Counted from the first letter of the stretch, positions 32,916 to 41,607 are shown. The stretch is DNA of 64,000 nt from Chitinophagaceae bacterium UBA1930 (GCA_002337145.1 DDFK01000002.1:1026490-1090489); one strand, 5' to 3'. Made by a program: numbers and translations. The notes: a model not told the origin generated them from the letters alone.

Positions 32916-34553
32916 TTATAATTTAATGGCAACTTTGGCTTTCTTCTTTTTCTTGTCAGCAATCCATGCCGGGCCTTCTTTTACAATTTGTATGGCTTTA
33001 TTGCTTATTTCCGTATTTACGTTAAGTGGGTTTACAACGGCAATATTATAGGGTTTGCCCAGGTTGTCCACATCAAATTCAAGCTCTACAAGGCTTTCCT
33101 CATTCTCTGCATCCTCTGTACTGTCTTTTTTCAATGCTTCCTTTTTCTTACTCACATATTCCTGAAACGATTTGATGCCACCAACAGGTGTGCCTAAAAT
33201 TGCTTCGGACTGCTTCCTTTTGGTACCATAACCTGTGGTCACTATTTCTTCTGCCAAGGATTGGCTGGCCTTTTCCAGTACAATGGTATTGTTGATATGG
33301 GCATTCAGGTTCACGTTCTGTTGTGCATAACCAATAACGGCAACTTCGGCATTCAAAACAGTGTCTGTAGCCTGTACATTAAAATATCCGTTTGCATCAC
33401 TAACAGTGCCATTTGCACTGTTCAGCCTTCGGTCGTTCCTGTTCAGGTTCAAGGTAGCATAAGGTACGCCTTGTCCTTCGGTATTCACTACTCGGCCACG
33501 AAGCTGATTTGTTAAAGCAGCATTCCTGTCTTTGTTGTCTGCTTTAAATTTGTCCAAGCCAGATGCAGAAGTTTGTGCCGCTGTACTTTTTTTGAACTCC
33601 GCAAATCCTTTAGCCGGAGCTTCCTTTGCCTTGTTGGTGGAGGCAACGTCGGCAGCAGCAATTTTTACAGAGTCATAAGTCAGGTCCATTCTTGCAGCAT
33701 AATCATCACTCTTGGTGCTGGTAATGCCTGTTGCTTTCTTGTTAATGGTATTGTCTAAAGAAGCTGCTGCTTCCTGTTTTGCAATGGGGGCAGGTGCTAT
33801 GGTAGCTTCCGTACTCGCAACTGCATCTGTTAACGGATGGCTTTTGGGGCTGGCCGCAACCTTGCCAGCAGTGCCATTACCGGGCTCCGTACTAACGGCG
33901 GTACTGTTTTTTATATCGTTTTCAGTTGGTGGTACAGTAGCTGTTTTGGGTGTTGCAGGGTCCTGTGTTAACTGTTCATGCTTTATCTCTGCAAGGCTAC
34001 CAGTACTATTGTTGCTTTTGTTTACCAGCCAAATGGTGCTGCCGGCCCCAGCCATTAAAATAAGGACAGCGGCAATACGTAACCACGATTTGTTGTTGCT
34101 GGCTTTGGGCATTGCCACAATTTTGGCATCTTCTTTCTCTTCGCCTAAAATGGCAGTGGTTATATTATGCAAATGCTGTTTGGCCATTGGAATATTGGCC
34201 TGTTCAAAACCTTCTATTGCATCGGCAAGAAATGGGTCCTGCAATGCGGTTTTTTCCAATTGGTGCATTGCTGCCGCATCCATATCCTTTTGCAGGTAAT
34301 GTTCAATGTCTGCTAATGTATAATGTGGGGCTGCTTTTGCAGGGGCCACCAATGTATCATCGTCAATATTGGTGAGGTACTGTTTGGCAGCCGTAATATC
34401 CGCCTGTTCAAAACCTTCCATGGCATCAGCAAGAAAAGGATCCTGCAGGGCAGCCTTTTCCATCTGGTGCATTTCTGCTGCACTCATTTTACCTTGTAGA
34501 TATCTTTCAATATCTGCCAATGTATAGTTGATATGTACATTGTTGTTAGCCAT
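32916..34553 (-). CDS. anti-sigma-like membrane protein: duplicated N-module, CarboxypepD-reg and TonB-C-like domain
   Basis: 545 residues. Two copies of a helical module of about 53 residues (10-62 and 78-130) share YTLADIExYLQ, a QLE/QMEK block and LQDPFLADAxEGFEQA; such modules bind sigma factors in cytoplasm. A single membrane helix follows (about 158-176), then a long Ala/Thr/Lys-rich linker, a CarboxypepD-reg-like domain (about 345-440, with EIVTTGYGTKRKQS) and a C-terminal FDVDNLGKPYNIAVVNPL domain resembling TonB-C. It overlaps the sigma gene by 8 bases, so it is its likely anti-sigma partner. Confidence 0.75.
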   Translation of the reverse strand: MANNNVHINYTLADIERYLQGKMSAAEMHQMEKAALQDPFLADAMEGFEQADITAAKQYLTNIDDDTLVAPAKAAPHYTLADIEHYLQKDMDAAAMHQLEKTALQDPFLADAIEGFEQANIPMAKQHLHNITTAILGEEKEDAKIVAMPKASNNKSWLRIAAVLILMAGAGSTIWLVNKSNNSTGSLAEIKHEQLTQDPATPKTATVPPTENDIKNSTAVSTEPGNGTAGKVAASPKSHPLTDAVASTEATIAPAPIAKQEAAASLDNTINKKATGITSTKSDDYAARMDLTYDSVKIAAADVASTNKAKEAPAKGFAEFKKSTAAQTSASGLDKFKADNKDRNAALTNQLRGRVVNTEGQGVPYATLNLNRNDRRLNSANGTVSDANGYFNVQATDTVLNAEVAVIGYAQQNVNLNAHINNTIVLEKASQSLAEEIVTTGYGTKRKQSEAILGTPVGGIKSFQEYVSKKKEALKKDSTEDAENEESLVELEFDVDNLGKPYNIAVVNPLNVNTEISNKAIQIVKEGPAWIADKKKKKAKVAIKL

Positions 34554-35112
34554 TGCCTTCCATGCAAATTTTTAGGTTGCGTCTCCCGTTCTGTATCAGA
34601 CTGCGAACCTTGTTCCATTCAATACCCGTTTCAGCAGCAATCTCATTGTAGCATTTCTCTTCCAAATAAAACAGCTTGATGGTTCTTTGCTGTTCGGTAT
34701 TTAGTCCTTCAATACAGTTTTCCAGCGATTGCAGGTTGCGTTCCTTTTCCAAAACATTGTCCAGATGAGAAAAATCCTCCGATTGCATAAAAGTGGGCTG
34801 AAATTCTACTGTAACCGTCTTCTTGTCTTTGCGAAGCTGCATCAGGCAATGGTTTTTGGTAACCATATACAGCCATCCTTTAAAATTGCCTATCTGATGT
34901 TTGTGAAGCTTCTGCACCAGTTCCTGGTAAATATTCATGACCGCATCGCTGCTGGCGTCTTCGTTTTTCAAATATTTCATACAGGTACCAAATACAAGGT
35001 CCTTATAGCGTAGGTAAAGTGTGGCAAGGGTATTTTGGTCCAGGCTGGCTTGGTAAGCTTTTAAGAGCGTGTCGTCATCGGCTGCTTGTTCTATATGTCT
35101 TACAGGCGTCAT
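34546..35112 (-). CDS. ECF-type sigma-70 factor
   Basis: 188 residues from the ATG at 35110-35112; the open frame extends upstream, but without family features. Region 2 is seen in TLYLRYKDLVFGTCMKYLKN and DAVMNIYQELVQKL, and region 4 in LNTEQQRTIKLFYLEEKCYNEIAAETGIEWNKVRSLIQNGR, a full helix-turn-helix. Region 3 is absent, as usual for ECF factors. The anti-sigma gene overlaps its end; the divergent neighbours are the two cysteine-module proteins, plausible targets. Confidence 0.87.
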   Translation of the reverse strand: MTPVRHIEQAADDDTLLKAYQASLDQNTLATLYLRYKDLVFGTCMKYLKNEDASSDAVMNIYQELVQKLHKHQIGNFKGWLYMVTKNHCLMQLRKDKKTVTVEFQPTFMQSEDFSHLDNVLEKERNLQSLENCIEGLNTEQQRTIKLFYLEEKCYNEIAAETGIEWNKVRSLIQNGRRNLKICMEGNG

Positions 35113-35215
35113 TGTGGGGATGAAGATAATATTTTTTTGTACTTCCACACGTTGACAGTAACATTTAGTAAACATTTTTGGAATGTGTTGGGCCTTGTTG
35201 TTACGCCCAATGGCT

Positions 35216-35270
35216 GCGGGATAGAGCGGAAAGCCCTGAGGTACGAAGGCTTGCAGCGATAGCCCCGACA
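35216..35270. repeat. AGCGGAAAGCCC-type dispersed repeat
   Basis: GCGGGATAGAGCGGAAAGCC, then, after a spacer, GCTTGCAGCGATAGCCCCGA. This looks like the AGCGGAAAGCCC/GCGATAGCCC intergenic repeats common in Bacteroidota. No other copy was found here. It lies in the divergent region between the sigma and cysteine-module genes (35113-35371). Confidence 0.35.
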
Positions 35271-35371
35271 GAAGCTGCATACTGTTTGCAGGCTTATAGC
35301 CCCTGCCCATTTTTTTGGTAACAGTTGTGTAATTGCAAAAATGGCTGCATCTGTAGGGTAAACAGAGCAAT

Positions 35372-36388
35372 ATGAAAACGCAAACCCATGTACAGATTTC
35401 TACCCCATGCAACGAAGATTGGAACAAGATGAGCAATAGCGAAAAAGGCAGGTTTTGCGAAAGCTGTGCCAGCCAGGTGATAGATTTTACGGCCATGACG
35501 GACCAGCAGGTGCTTGCTTATTTGGCGGTTGCCAATGGTAAGGTTTGCGGCAGGTTTAATGAAGATCAACTAAACCGCACTTTATACAGTACCGAAATAG
35601 GCAGAAAGAAAATGTGGCAATGGGCAGTGGCCAGTTTTACGAGCCTGTTTTTTTTAGCCAGTAAATCGCAGGCACAAACAAAAGCCAATAAACAGGTTCC
35701 GCAGGCTGCGGCTTTATTGAATGGCAGTAGGCTGGATGATGGCAAGGCACTGAACGGGATTTTGACCATTAAGGGGCAAGTGATGGATGATGCAAGAATG
35801 CTATTGGCAAATGCATCTGTTATTGACCCACAAAACCTGAACAGGGTACTGACCAACCGCAACGGAAATTTTGTGATGCAGGTAGATGCGGCAACAGAAT
35901 CGGTACTGGTGCAGGCACATGGCTATGATGCCCGCGTGGTGCCTGTTTCGATGCTGAACAGTAAGGATACCAGCATTACATTGATTAAGGCAGATACGAC
36001 GAACCCGGGACTTGACAAGTTTGACAAGACTGCTTTTGAAGGAACCGTAATCATGGGTGGCATTACCACTTTTGACAAAAGGGAACATGTAGATACTGTA
36101 GTGACTTTTGTGAAAAAGATATTCAACAATGCGTTCTTTAAAATTCAACCAAACCCAACAATCAAAGGCAATGTAGGCATTTCTGTGAAGCAGGCGGGAA
36201 CCTATACGGTACAGATTTTTGACAATAGCTCGAAGCTGGTTCATACGGCAGAGATTGCCATAAATGCGAAGGGCGAAATTGTTTATGTAAGCCTGCCTAC
36301 CTGTGTTACCAAAGGCACTTATTATATACGCCTGATTGATAAGCAAACAAAGAAAGAGTATGTAGATAAGATGGTAGTGGCTGGATGA
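35372..36388 (+). CDS. cysteine-module / internal signal / type-IX-like C-terminal domain protein 1
   Basis: 338 residues. Cysteines C13, C29, C32 and C59 sit in a conserved N-terminal block (PCNEDWNKM, FCESCASQVIDF, TDQQ, VCGRF), a probable zinc-binding module. After WQWAVASFTSLFFLAS (82-97) comes a SKSQAQT site resembling a signal-peptide cut. A CarboxypepD-reg-like region (about 128-200) and a C-terminal domain with FFKIQPNP, VYVSLPTCVTKGTYYIRL and a final VDKMVVAG resemble Por/type IX sorting domains. Divergent from the sigma factor. Role unknown. Confidence 0.7.
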   Translation: MKTQTHVQISTPCNEDWNKMSNSEKGRFCESCASQVIDFTAMTDQQVLAYLAVANGKVCGRFNEDQLNRTLYSTEIGRKKMWQWAVASFTSLFFLASKSQAQTKANKQVPQAAALLNGSRLDDGKALNGILTIKGQVMDDARMLLANASVIDPQNLNRVLTNRNGNFVMQVDAATESVLVQAHGYDARVVPVSMLNSKDTSITLIKADTTNPGLDKFDKTAFEGTVIMGGITTFDKREHVDTVVTFVKKIFNNAFFKIQPNPTIKGNVGISVKQAGTYTVQIFDNSSKLVHTAEIAINAKGEIVYVSLPTCVTKGTYYIRLIDKQTKKEYVDKMVVAG

Positions 36389-36390
36389 TT

Positions 36391-36570
36391 TTTTTTCAAT
36401 AAGAGTGGATAGGAGGAAAAGCGTTTAGGATAAATGTAAGTCTCTCTTTCTCTTTTGGCTCTTATTGAAAAATATTGTGCAGAAGGTTTCGCTAAGAGTG
36501 GATAAGAGGGAAAGGGTTTAAAAGAAATTTGCAAGCCTCTTTTGCCCTTTTGATCCCTTAGCTAAAAAAA
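36391..36570. repeat. two tandem long imperfect hairpins (TAAGAG family)
   Basis: Hairpin 1: TTCAATAAGAGTGGATAGGA (36395 on) pairs with the complement of CTTTTGGCTCTTATTGAA (to 36469). Hairpin 2: TTCGCTAAGAGTGGATAAGA (36487 on) pairs imperfectly with a block ending TTAGCTAAAA near 36568. Each unit is about 80 bases. The same family occurs at 59163-59395. It separates the two cysteine-module genes. Confidence 0.6.
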
Positions 36571-36626
36571 TCAAAAAAGTTTTATGTAAAATTTTTAACA
36601 GTTGCATCTCGTACAAAACAACTGTT

Positions 36627-37811
36627 ATGAAACCTACAACTTACCTGCAAATTCCTACTCCTTGCCATGAGGATTGGAACAAGATGACCCAAAATGAACA
36701 AGGGCGTTTCTGTTTAAGCTGTGCCAAAACGGTGGTGGACTTTCAGCTAATGACGGACCAGCAGATCATCAATTATTTTACGAAAACCGAAGGCAAAACC
36801 TGTGGACGTTTTTCAGCCGACCAACTGAACAGGTCGCTAGTAGAAACAAAGATTGAGCAAAAGAAAGGCTGGCAATGGCTAATGGCAAGCATTGCTTCGT
36901 TTTTCTTTTTTGTAAGCAGGAGCAATGCACAGGCCCTGCAGGGAAAAGTTGCCTACAAACCTAAAGATACCTTAACGCAAAAACCAGGTGTTAAAAGTGA
37001 GCCTGTAATATGTAAACCCACAAAAAATATAAAGCCACGGGTACTTACAGGTGCGGCGGCCATTGTAACGCCGGATAAGTATGTAAACAAACCAACTACA
37101 ACACTTCAGCAAGTATTAACAGGCGATACCGTTATTGTTCAAAAGAAAGTACCGCAACTTATAGGTTCGGTTACAGATGAAAGTGGTAATGGTATTGCAT
37201 ATGCAATAGTGGAAACAATACTTGCAGGCTCAAAAAATATGAACAGTACCAATACATTGGGCGAGTTTGAATTCAAGAACCCTCTGATAAAACATGGCGA
37301 TTCTGTAACAATGAAGTTTTCGTGTATGGGCTATGAAGAAAAAACAGTGACCGTAACATTTGATGAAAGCCAGTTGGAACTGCATATTCAATTAAAAGCA
37401 AAACCCGTACAGATAAAAGAAGTAGTAGTAAATGCTTCAAGTGCATTAAAATGTAAAAGTGTTGTGGTTGGTGGTGGCATAAGTTATTACAGTGTCAAAC
37501 CAATCAAAAAAGTAGATACAGTTGCAACGATTGTAAGAAAAGTATTTAAAGCAGAGGCTTTTAAAATATTCCCTAACCCTGCTTCAAGTGGCAAGGCCGT
37601 GAACCTTACCATTAAGGAAGCAGGTGATTATACTGTGCAATTGTTGGACAATGAATCTAAATTACTGAATGTGGAAAATATAACGGTTAGCGGTAAGCAA
37701 GAGGTAAAACTGTTCAACATACCGTCAACCATACCGGCAGGCTTCTATTATGTGCGGATCATTCATGAAAAAACAAAAAAGCAATACATCGATAAGCTTA
37801 TTGTTCAATAA
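36627..37811 (+). CDS. cysteine-module / internal signal / type-IX C-terminal domain protein 2
   Basis: 394 residues and a clear paralogue of the previous gene: cysteines at the same positions (13, 29, 32, 59), PCHEDWNKM, FCLSCAKTVVDF and TDQQ; a hydrophobic segment WQWLMASIASFFFFVS (82-97) then SRSNAQ. A CarboxypepD-reg-like domain occupies about 178-275 (IGSVTDESGNGIAYAIVE). The C-terminal 85 residues (FKIFPNPASSG, YVRIIHEKTKKQYIDKLIV) match the type IX sorting domain well. A terminator follows, so both genes make one unit or two short ones. Confidence 0.72.
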   Translation: MKPTTYLQIPTPCHEDWNKMTQNEQGRFCLSCAKTVVDFQLMTDQQIINYFTKTEGKTCGRFSADQLNRSLVETKIEQKKGWQWLMASIASFFFFVSRSNAQALQGKVAYKPKDTLTQKPGVKSEPVICKPTKNIKPRVLTGAAAIVTPDKYVNKPTTTLQQVLTGDTVIVQKKVPQLIGSVTDESGNGIAYAIVETILAGSKNMNSTNTLGEFEFKNPLIKHGDSVTMKFSCMGYEEKTVTVTFDESQLELHIQLKAKPVQIKEVVVNASSALKCKSVVVGGGISYYSVKPIKKVDTVATIVRKVFKAEAFKIFPNPASSGKAVNLTIKEAGDYTVQLLDNESKLLNVENITVSGKQEVKLFNIPSTIPAGFYYVRIIHEKTKKQYIDKLIVQ

Positions 37812-37846
37812 ATTTCCGTGGGGGTTATTTTGGGTGAACAATAACT

Positions 37847-37886
37847 ACCTGTTCTTTTTTGTGTGAACAAAGAAGGCAGGTTTTTT
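37847..37886 (+). terminator. intrinsic terminator after cysteine-module gene 2
   Basis: Stem ACCTGTTCTTT pairs with AAAGAAGGCAGGT with a two-base bulge, followed by a run of six T (37881-37886). Confidence 0.6.
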
Positions 37887-37960
37887 ATTAGGTAGCAAAC
37901 AAATGATTTTTATTTACCGCTAAGGCATGAAGTTCACAAATGCAATATGATTCTCAATCT

Positions 37961-38035
37961 GGCCATGAATACCACAAATCAGCACGAATAATTGTTTGTT
38001 TTTTAACTCATGCCTATTCGTGCAATTCGTGGCTA
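37961..38035. repeat. ATTCGTG-type inverted repeat, copy 1
   Basis: A left arm (37961-37994, CACGAATAATTG end) and right arm (38004-38034, TATTCGTGCAATTCGTGGC) form a long imperfect palindrome. The right arm is shared with 62054-62134. It extends into the xerD stop codon. Confidence 0.55.
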
Positions 38036-38935
38036 CTTTTTAAAAGCGGGATGGAACTGTTGCAACGTGCTTCTTAAATAATCCCTGTCAAGATGCGTAT
38101 AGATTTCGGTAGTGGTAATGCTTTCATGCCCCAGCATTTCCTGCACGGCACGCAAGTCGGCACCGCCTTCCACCAAATGGGTGGCAAAAGAATGCCTGAA
38201 TGTATGCGGTGAAATGTTTTTTTTAATGCCGGCCTTTGCAGCCATTTCTTTAATGATATAAAATATCATGATTCTTGAAAGGTGTTTGCCGAATTTGTTC
38301 AGGAACAAAATATCCTCAAAATCCGTCTGTATTTTTTGATGTACGCGTACATTGTCTTTATAGATCTTTATATGCTTGATGGCATCGCTGCCAATGGGAA
38401 CCAGCCTTTCTTTGTCGCCTTTACCAATTACGCGTATAAAACCAACATCCAGGTACAGGCAACTGATTTTCAGGTTTACCACTTCACTTACACGCAGGCC
38501 GCAACTGTACATGGTTTCCAGTATGGCCTTGTTGCGTTGCCCATCGGCCCTGCTTAGGTCAAGTTGTGCAATGATGTTCTCTATTTCTTCAAAGCTTAAA
38601 AAATCGGGCAGGGCACGTTTTGTTTTTGGTGCTTCCAATAATGCAGATGGGTCGATGCTACTGATTTGTTCAACCAGACAATATTTGTAAAAGCTCCTGA
38701 TGCCGGAAATGATCCTTGCCTGGCTTGTTGCCGTCATGCCCAGTTGGCCCACCCATTGCACAAACTGCTGCAGGTCCGTTAAAACTATATCAGGCGGGGT
38801 TTTCAGGTTATTGGTGGCCAACAGGTATTCCGTTAGTTTTTCCACATCATGCAGGTATGCTTCAACGGAATTGTCGCTTAACGATTTCTCCAGTTGCAGG
38901 TACGCTTTATATCCTTTTTTGTAGGCTTCCCACAT
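38033..38935 (-). CDS. xerD: tyrosine recombinase XerD
   Basis: 300 residues, normal length. The N-terminal SAM-like core-binding domain (about 1-95) is followed by the catalytic domain with the full set: R in SCGLRVSE, K in GKGDKER, H-x2-R in SPHTFRHSFATHL, the LGHESITTT motif and the nucleophile tyrosine in EIYTHLD. It should work with XerC at dif in chromosome dimer resolution. No other integrase-type signs (attachment sites, phage genes) are present, so a housekeeping role is favoured. Confidence 0.92.
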   Translation of the reverse strand: MWEAYKKGYKAYLQLEKSLSDNSVEAYLHDVEKLTEYLLATNNLKTPPDIVLTDLQQFVQWVGQLGMTATSQARIISGIRSFYKYCLVEQISSIDPSALLEAPKTKRALPDFLSFEEIENIIAQLDLSRADGQRNKAILETMYSCGLRVSEVVNLKISCLYLDVGFIRVIGKGDKERLVPIGSDAIKHIKIYKDNVRVHQKIQTDFEDILFLNKFGKHLSRIMIFYIIKEMAAKAGIKKNISPHTFRHSFATHLVEGGADLRAVQEMLGHESITTTEIYTHLDRDYLRSTLQQFHPAFKK

Positions 38936-39113
38936 AGTTTGTAAATGTAGCGGGTGCGTGTTAATTAATTAAACAAAATAAAACTGTTAAAAACAGGATG
39001 GCTGCAGAAAACTTCAATTGCCAGCTAATTGCCCGTTTAATCTTTAATAACGTATTTTGCACCCCTTAATTTATCCGGTAGGGTGCCGCCATCCATCCGT
39101 TGGTTGATGGGTG

Positions 39114-39131
39114 TCCCGATAGTTGTCGGGA
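39114..39131. repeat. palindromic intergenic repeat CCGATAG-type, copy 2
   Basis: TCCCGATAGTTGTCGGGA followed by TCAC, as in copy 1 (14601-14620). It lies in the 242-base gap between xerD and maeB, which shows no gene. Confidence 0.55.
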
Positions 39132-39177
39132 TCACGAAAGTTGAACAACCTTCCCCTGCCGGTAAACAAAAAATACC

Positions 39178-41526
39178 ATGGACGAAAAACAAAAAGACCT
39201 AAGAAAGGAACAGGCACTTGAGTACCACTCGCAAGGCAGGCCTGGCAAGATTGAAGTTGTACCTACGAAAGAAGCCAAGACACAGCGGGACCTATCGCTT
39301 GCATATAGCCCTGGTGTGGCTGCCCCCTGTATGGAAATTTTTAATAACCCCGATGATGTTTACAAATACACGGCAAAAGGCAACCTGGTTGCGGTGATAA
39401 GCAATGGTACCGCAGTGTTAGGCCTGGGCGATATTGGCCCCGAAGCCGGCAAACCTGTAATGGAGGGCAAGGGCGTACTGTTTAAAATATTTGCAGACAT
39501 TGATGTATTTGACATTGAGATAAACGAGAAGGATCCCGAAAAATTTGTTCAGATCGTAAAGGCATTGGAACCGACTTTTGGCGGCATAAACCTGGAGGAC
39601 ATTAAGGCACCGGAATGTTTCTACATAGAAACGGAACTGAAGAAACAGATGAAGATTCCGGTGATGCATGATGACCAACATGGTACGGCCATTATTAGTG
39701 CCGCAGCCTTATTGAATGCATTGGAACTGCAAAAGAAGAAAATTGAAAAGGCAAAAATTGTAGTGAACGGGGCAGGGGCCGCAGCTATATCGTGCATAAA
39801 ACTGTATGTGGCTTTGGGTGTGAAGAAAGAGAACATAAAAGTGTTTGATAGCAAGGGCCTGATACATAACGGGCGTACCGATCTGGATGATCAGAAGAAG
39901 CTGTTTGCAGTTGATGGCAAGGACATGAACCTTGCCGAAGGCATGAAAGACAGCGATGTGTTTATCGGGTTGAGCAAGGGCAATACCGTATCGCAAGAGA
40001 TGGTGAAAAGCATGGCCAAGAACCCGATTGTTTTTGCGATGGCCAACCCCGACCCCGAGATCAGTTATGAAGATGCGTTGGCTGCACGTAAGGACATTAT
40101 CATGGCTACCGGTCGTAGCGATTATCCCAACCAGGTAAACAATGTACTAGGGTTTCCATATATATTCCGTGGGGCATTGGATGTACGTGCCACCACCATT
40201 AACGAAGAGATGAAACTGGCTGCTGTAAAGGCTTTGGCCGAAATGACCAAAGCACCTGTGCCAGATATTGTGAACATGGCCTATAACCAACAGACCTTGT
40301 CTTTTGGGCCAGAGTATATTATTCCGAAACCGGTTGACCCACGTTTGTTGAGTACCGTGGCACCTGCTGTGGCGAAGGCTGCTATGGACAGTGGCGTTGC
40401 GAAAAATCCCATTAAAAACTGGGATACTTATAAGGTTCAGTTGGATAAACGTTTGGGCCTCGATAATCAGTTATTGCGTATTTTAGGCAACAAGGCAAGA
40501 CGTGCACCCAAGCGTTTAGTATTTGCTGAAGCGGATAACCAGAAGATACTGAAAGCTGCCAGCATTGCCTATGACGAAGGCATTGCTTACCCGATACTGT
40601 TGGGTACCGAAAGCAAGATCAGGAAAATTGCAGCAGAGAACAATATTGACCTTACAGACATACCCATTATTGACCCACGCAGCGACGAACAGGAAGCAAA
40701 ACGTGAGCAGTACGGTAAACTGTTTTTTGAGAAACGCCAACGCCGCGGCTTCAATGCTTATGAAAGCATGAAGATTATGAAAGAGCGTAACCATTATGGC
40801 TGCATGATGGTGGAAACAGGCGACGCCGATGCGATGATCAGCGGACTTACCCGTAACTATGCAGAAGCCATACGCCCTGCATTGAACATTATTGGTACGG
40901 AAGAAGGCGTTAAGAAAATTGCAGGCATGTACCTGTTGCTGACCAAGAAAGGTCCATTGTTTTTGGCAGATACCACGGTGAACTTTAATCCTACTGCAGA
41001 GGAACTGGCAGATATAACCATGTTGGTTGCAAAAGAAGTAAGGAGCTTTAGTTTGTCGCCCCGTATTGCCATGTTAAGCTACAGCAATTTTGGCAGCAGC
41101 GATTCGCCTGAAGCAAAACTGGTAGCCAAAGCAACGAGGATCGTAAAGGAAAGGAACCCTTCTTTGATTATTGATGGCGAGATACAGGGCAGCATTGCCT
41201 TCAACAACGAGATACTGAAAGAGAACTATCCCTTCAGCGATTTGGTAGATGAGAATGTAAACACACTTATTTTCCCTAATTTAACGGCTGGTAACGTAGC
41301 CTATAACTTATTGAAAGAAGTGGGCGGTGCCGATGCCATTGGCCCGATATTGCTTGGTTTGAAAAAACCGGTGCATGTACTGCAATTGGGCAGCACGGTT
41401 AGGAACATTGTAAACATGGCACTGATTGCAGTAATTGATGCACAGATGAAAAGCAAGACAGATGTGGATGCAGAAGTGCAGAAAAGCAGTTGGTGGAAAA
41501 GATTGAAGAAGAAAAAAAGTAATTAG
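39178..41526 (+). CDS. maeB: NADP-dependent malic enzyme with phosphotransacetylase-like domain
   Basis: 782 residues, the size of MaeB. Malic enzyme domain at about 1-410: TQRDLSLAYSPGVAAPC, the MHDDQHGTAIISAAAL metal/NAD segment and GAGAAAISC nucleotide loop. A phosphotransacetylase-like domain (about 430-770) follows and is thought to be regulatory in MaeB, responding to acetyl-CoA. It decarboxylates malate to pyruvate in the cytoplasm. A hairpin lies directly after the stop. Confidence 0.95.
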   Translation: MDEKQKDLRKEQALEYHSQGRPGKIEVVPTKEAKTQRDLSLAYSPGVAAPCMEIFNNPDDVYKYTAKGNLVAVISNGTAVLGLGDIGPEAGKPVMEGKGVLFKIFADIDVFDIEINEKDPEKFVQIVKALEPTFGGINLEDIKAPECFYIETELKKQMKIPVMHDDQHGTAIISAAALLNALELQKKKIEKAKIVVNGAGAAAISCIKLYVALGVKKENIKVFDSKGLIHNGRTDLDDQKKLFAVDGKDMNLAEGMKDSDVFIGLSKGNTVSQEMVKSMAKNPIVFAMANPDPEISYEDALAARKDIIMATGRSDYPNQVNNVLGFPYIFRGALDVRATTINEEMKLAAVKALAEMTKAPVPDIVNMAYNQQTLSFGPEYIIPKPVDPRLLSTVAPAVAKAAMDSGVAKNPIKNWDTYKVQLDKRLGLDNQLLRILGNKARRAPKRLVFAEADNQKILKAASIAYDEGIAYPILLGTESKIRKIAAENNIDLTDIPIIDPRSDEQEAKREQYGKLFFEKRQRRGFNAYESMKIMKERNHYGCMMVETGDADAMISGLTRNYAEAIRPALNIIGTEEGVKKIAGMYLLLTKKGPLFLADTTVNFNPTAEELADITMLVAKEVRSFSLSPRIAMLSYSNFGSSDSPEAKLVAKATRIVKERNPSLIIDGEIQGSIAFNNEILKENYPFSDLVDENVNTLIFPNLTAGNVAYNLLKEVGGADAIGPILLGLKKPVHVLQLGSTVRNIVNMALIAVIDAQMKSKTDVDAEVQKSSWWKRLKKKKSN

Positions 41527-41551
41527 TTGAAAGTATTTAGTAATTAAAATA

Positions 41552-41592
41552 AGTAGGTGGCAATAGGGTTCAACAACTTATTGCTACCTACT
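41552..41592. repeat. hairpin with GTAGGT arms, copy 1
   Basis: AGTAGGTGGCAATA (41552-41565) pairs with TATTGCTACCTACT (41579-41592), 13 of 14 bases, 13-base loop. Its position inside the longest possible mlaE-like frame argues that this gene starts later. It may terminate maeB or be a mobile repeat; compare 60481-60546. Confidence 0.55.
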
Positions 41593-41607
41593 ATTAACTG
41601 GTGGTCT

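Noticed and set aside
35216..35270. Possible CRISPR-like or phage-related repeat
   Set aside because: Only one copy and no regular spacing or cas genes; it matches a common intergenic repeat type instead.
38033..38935. Integrase of a mobile element
   Set aside because: Length, motif set and housekeeping neighbours fit XerD; no attachment-site duplication or cargo was seen.
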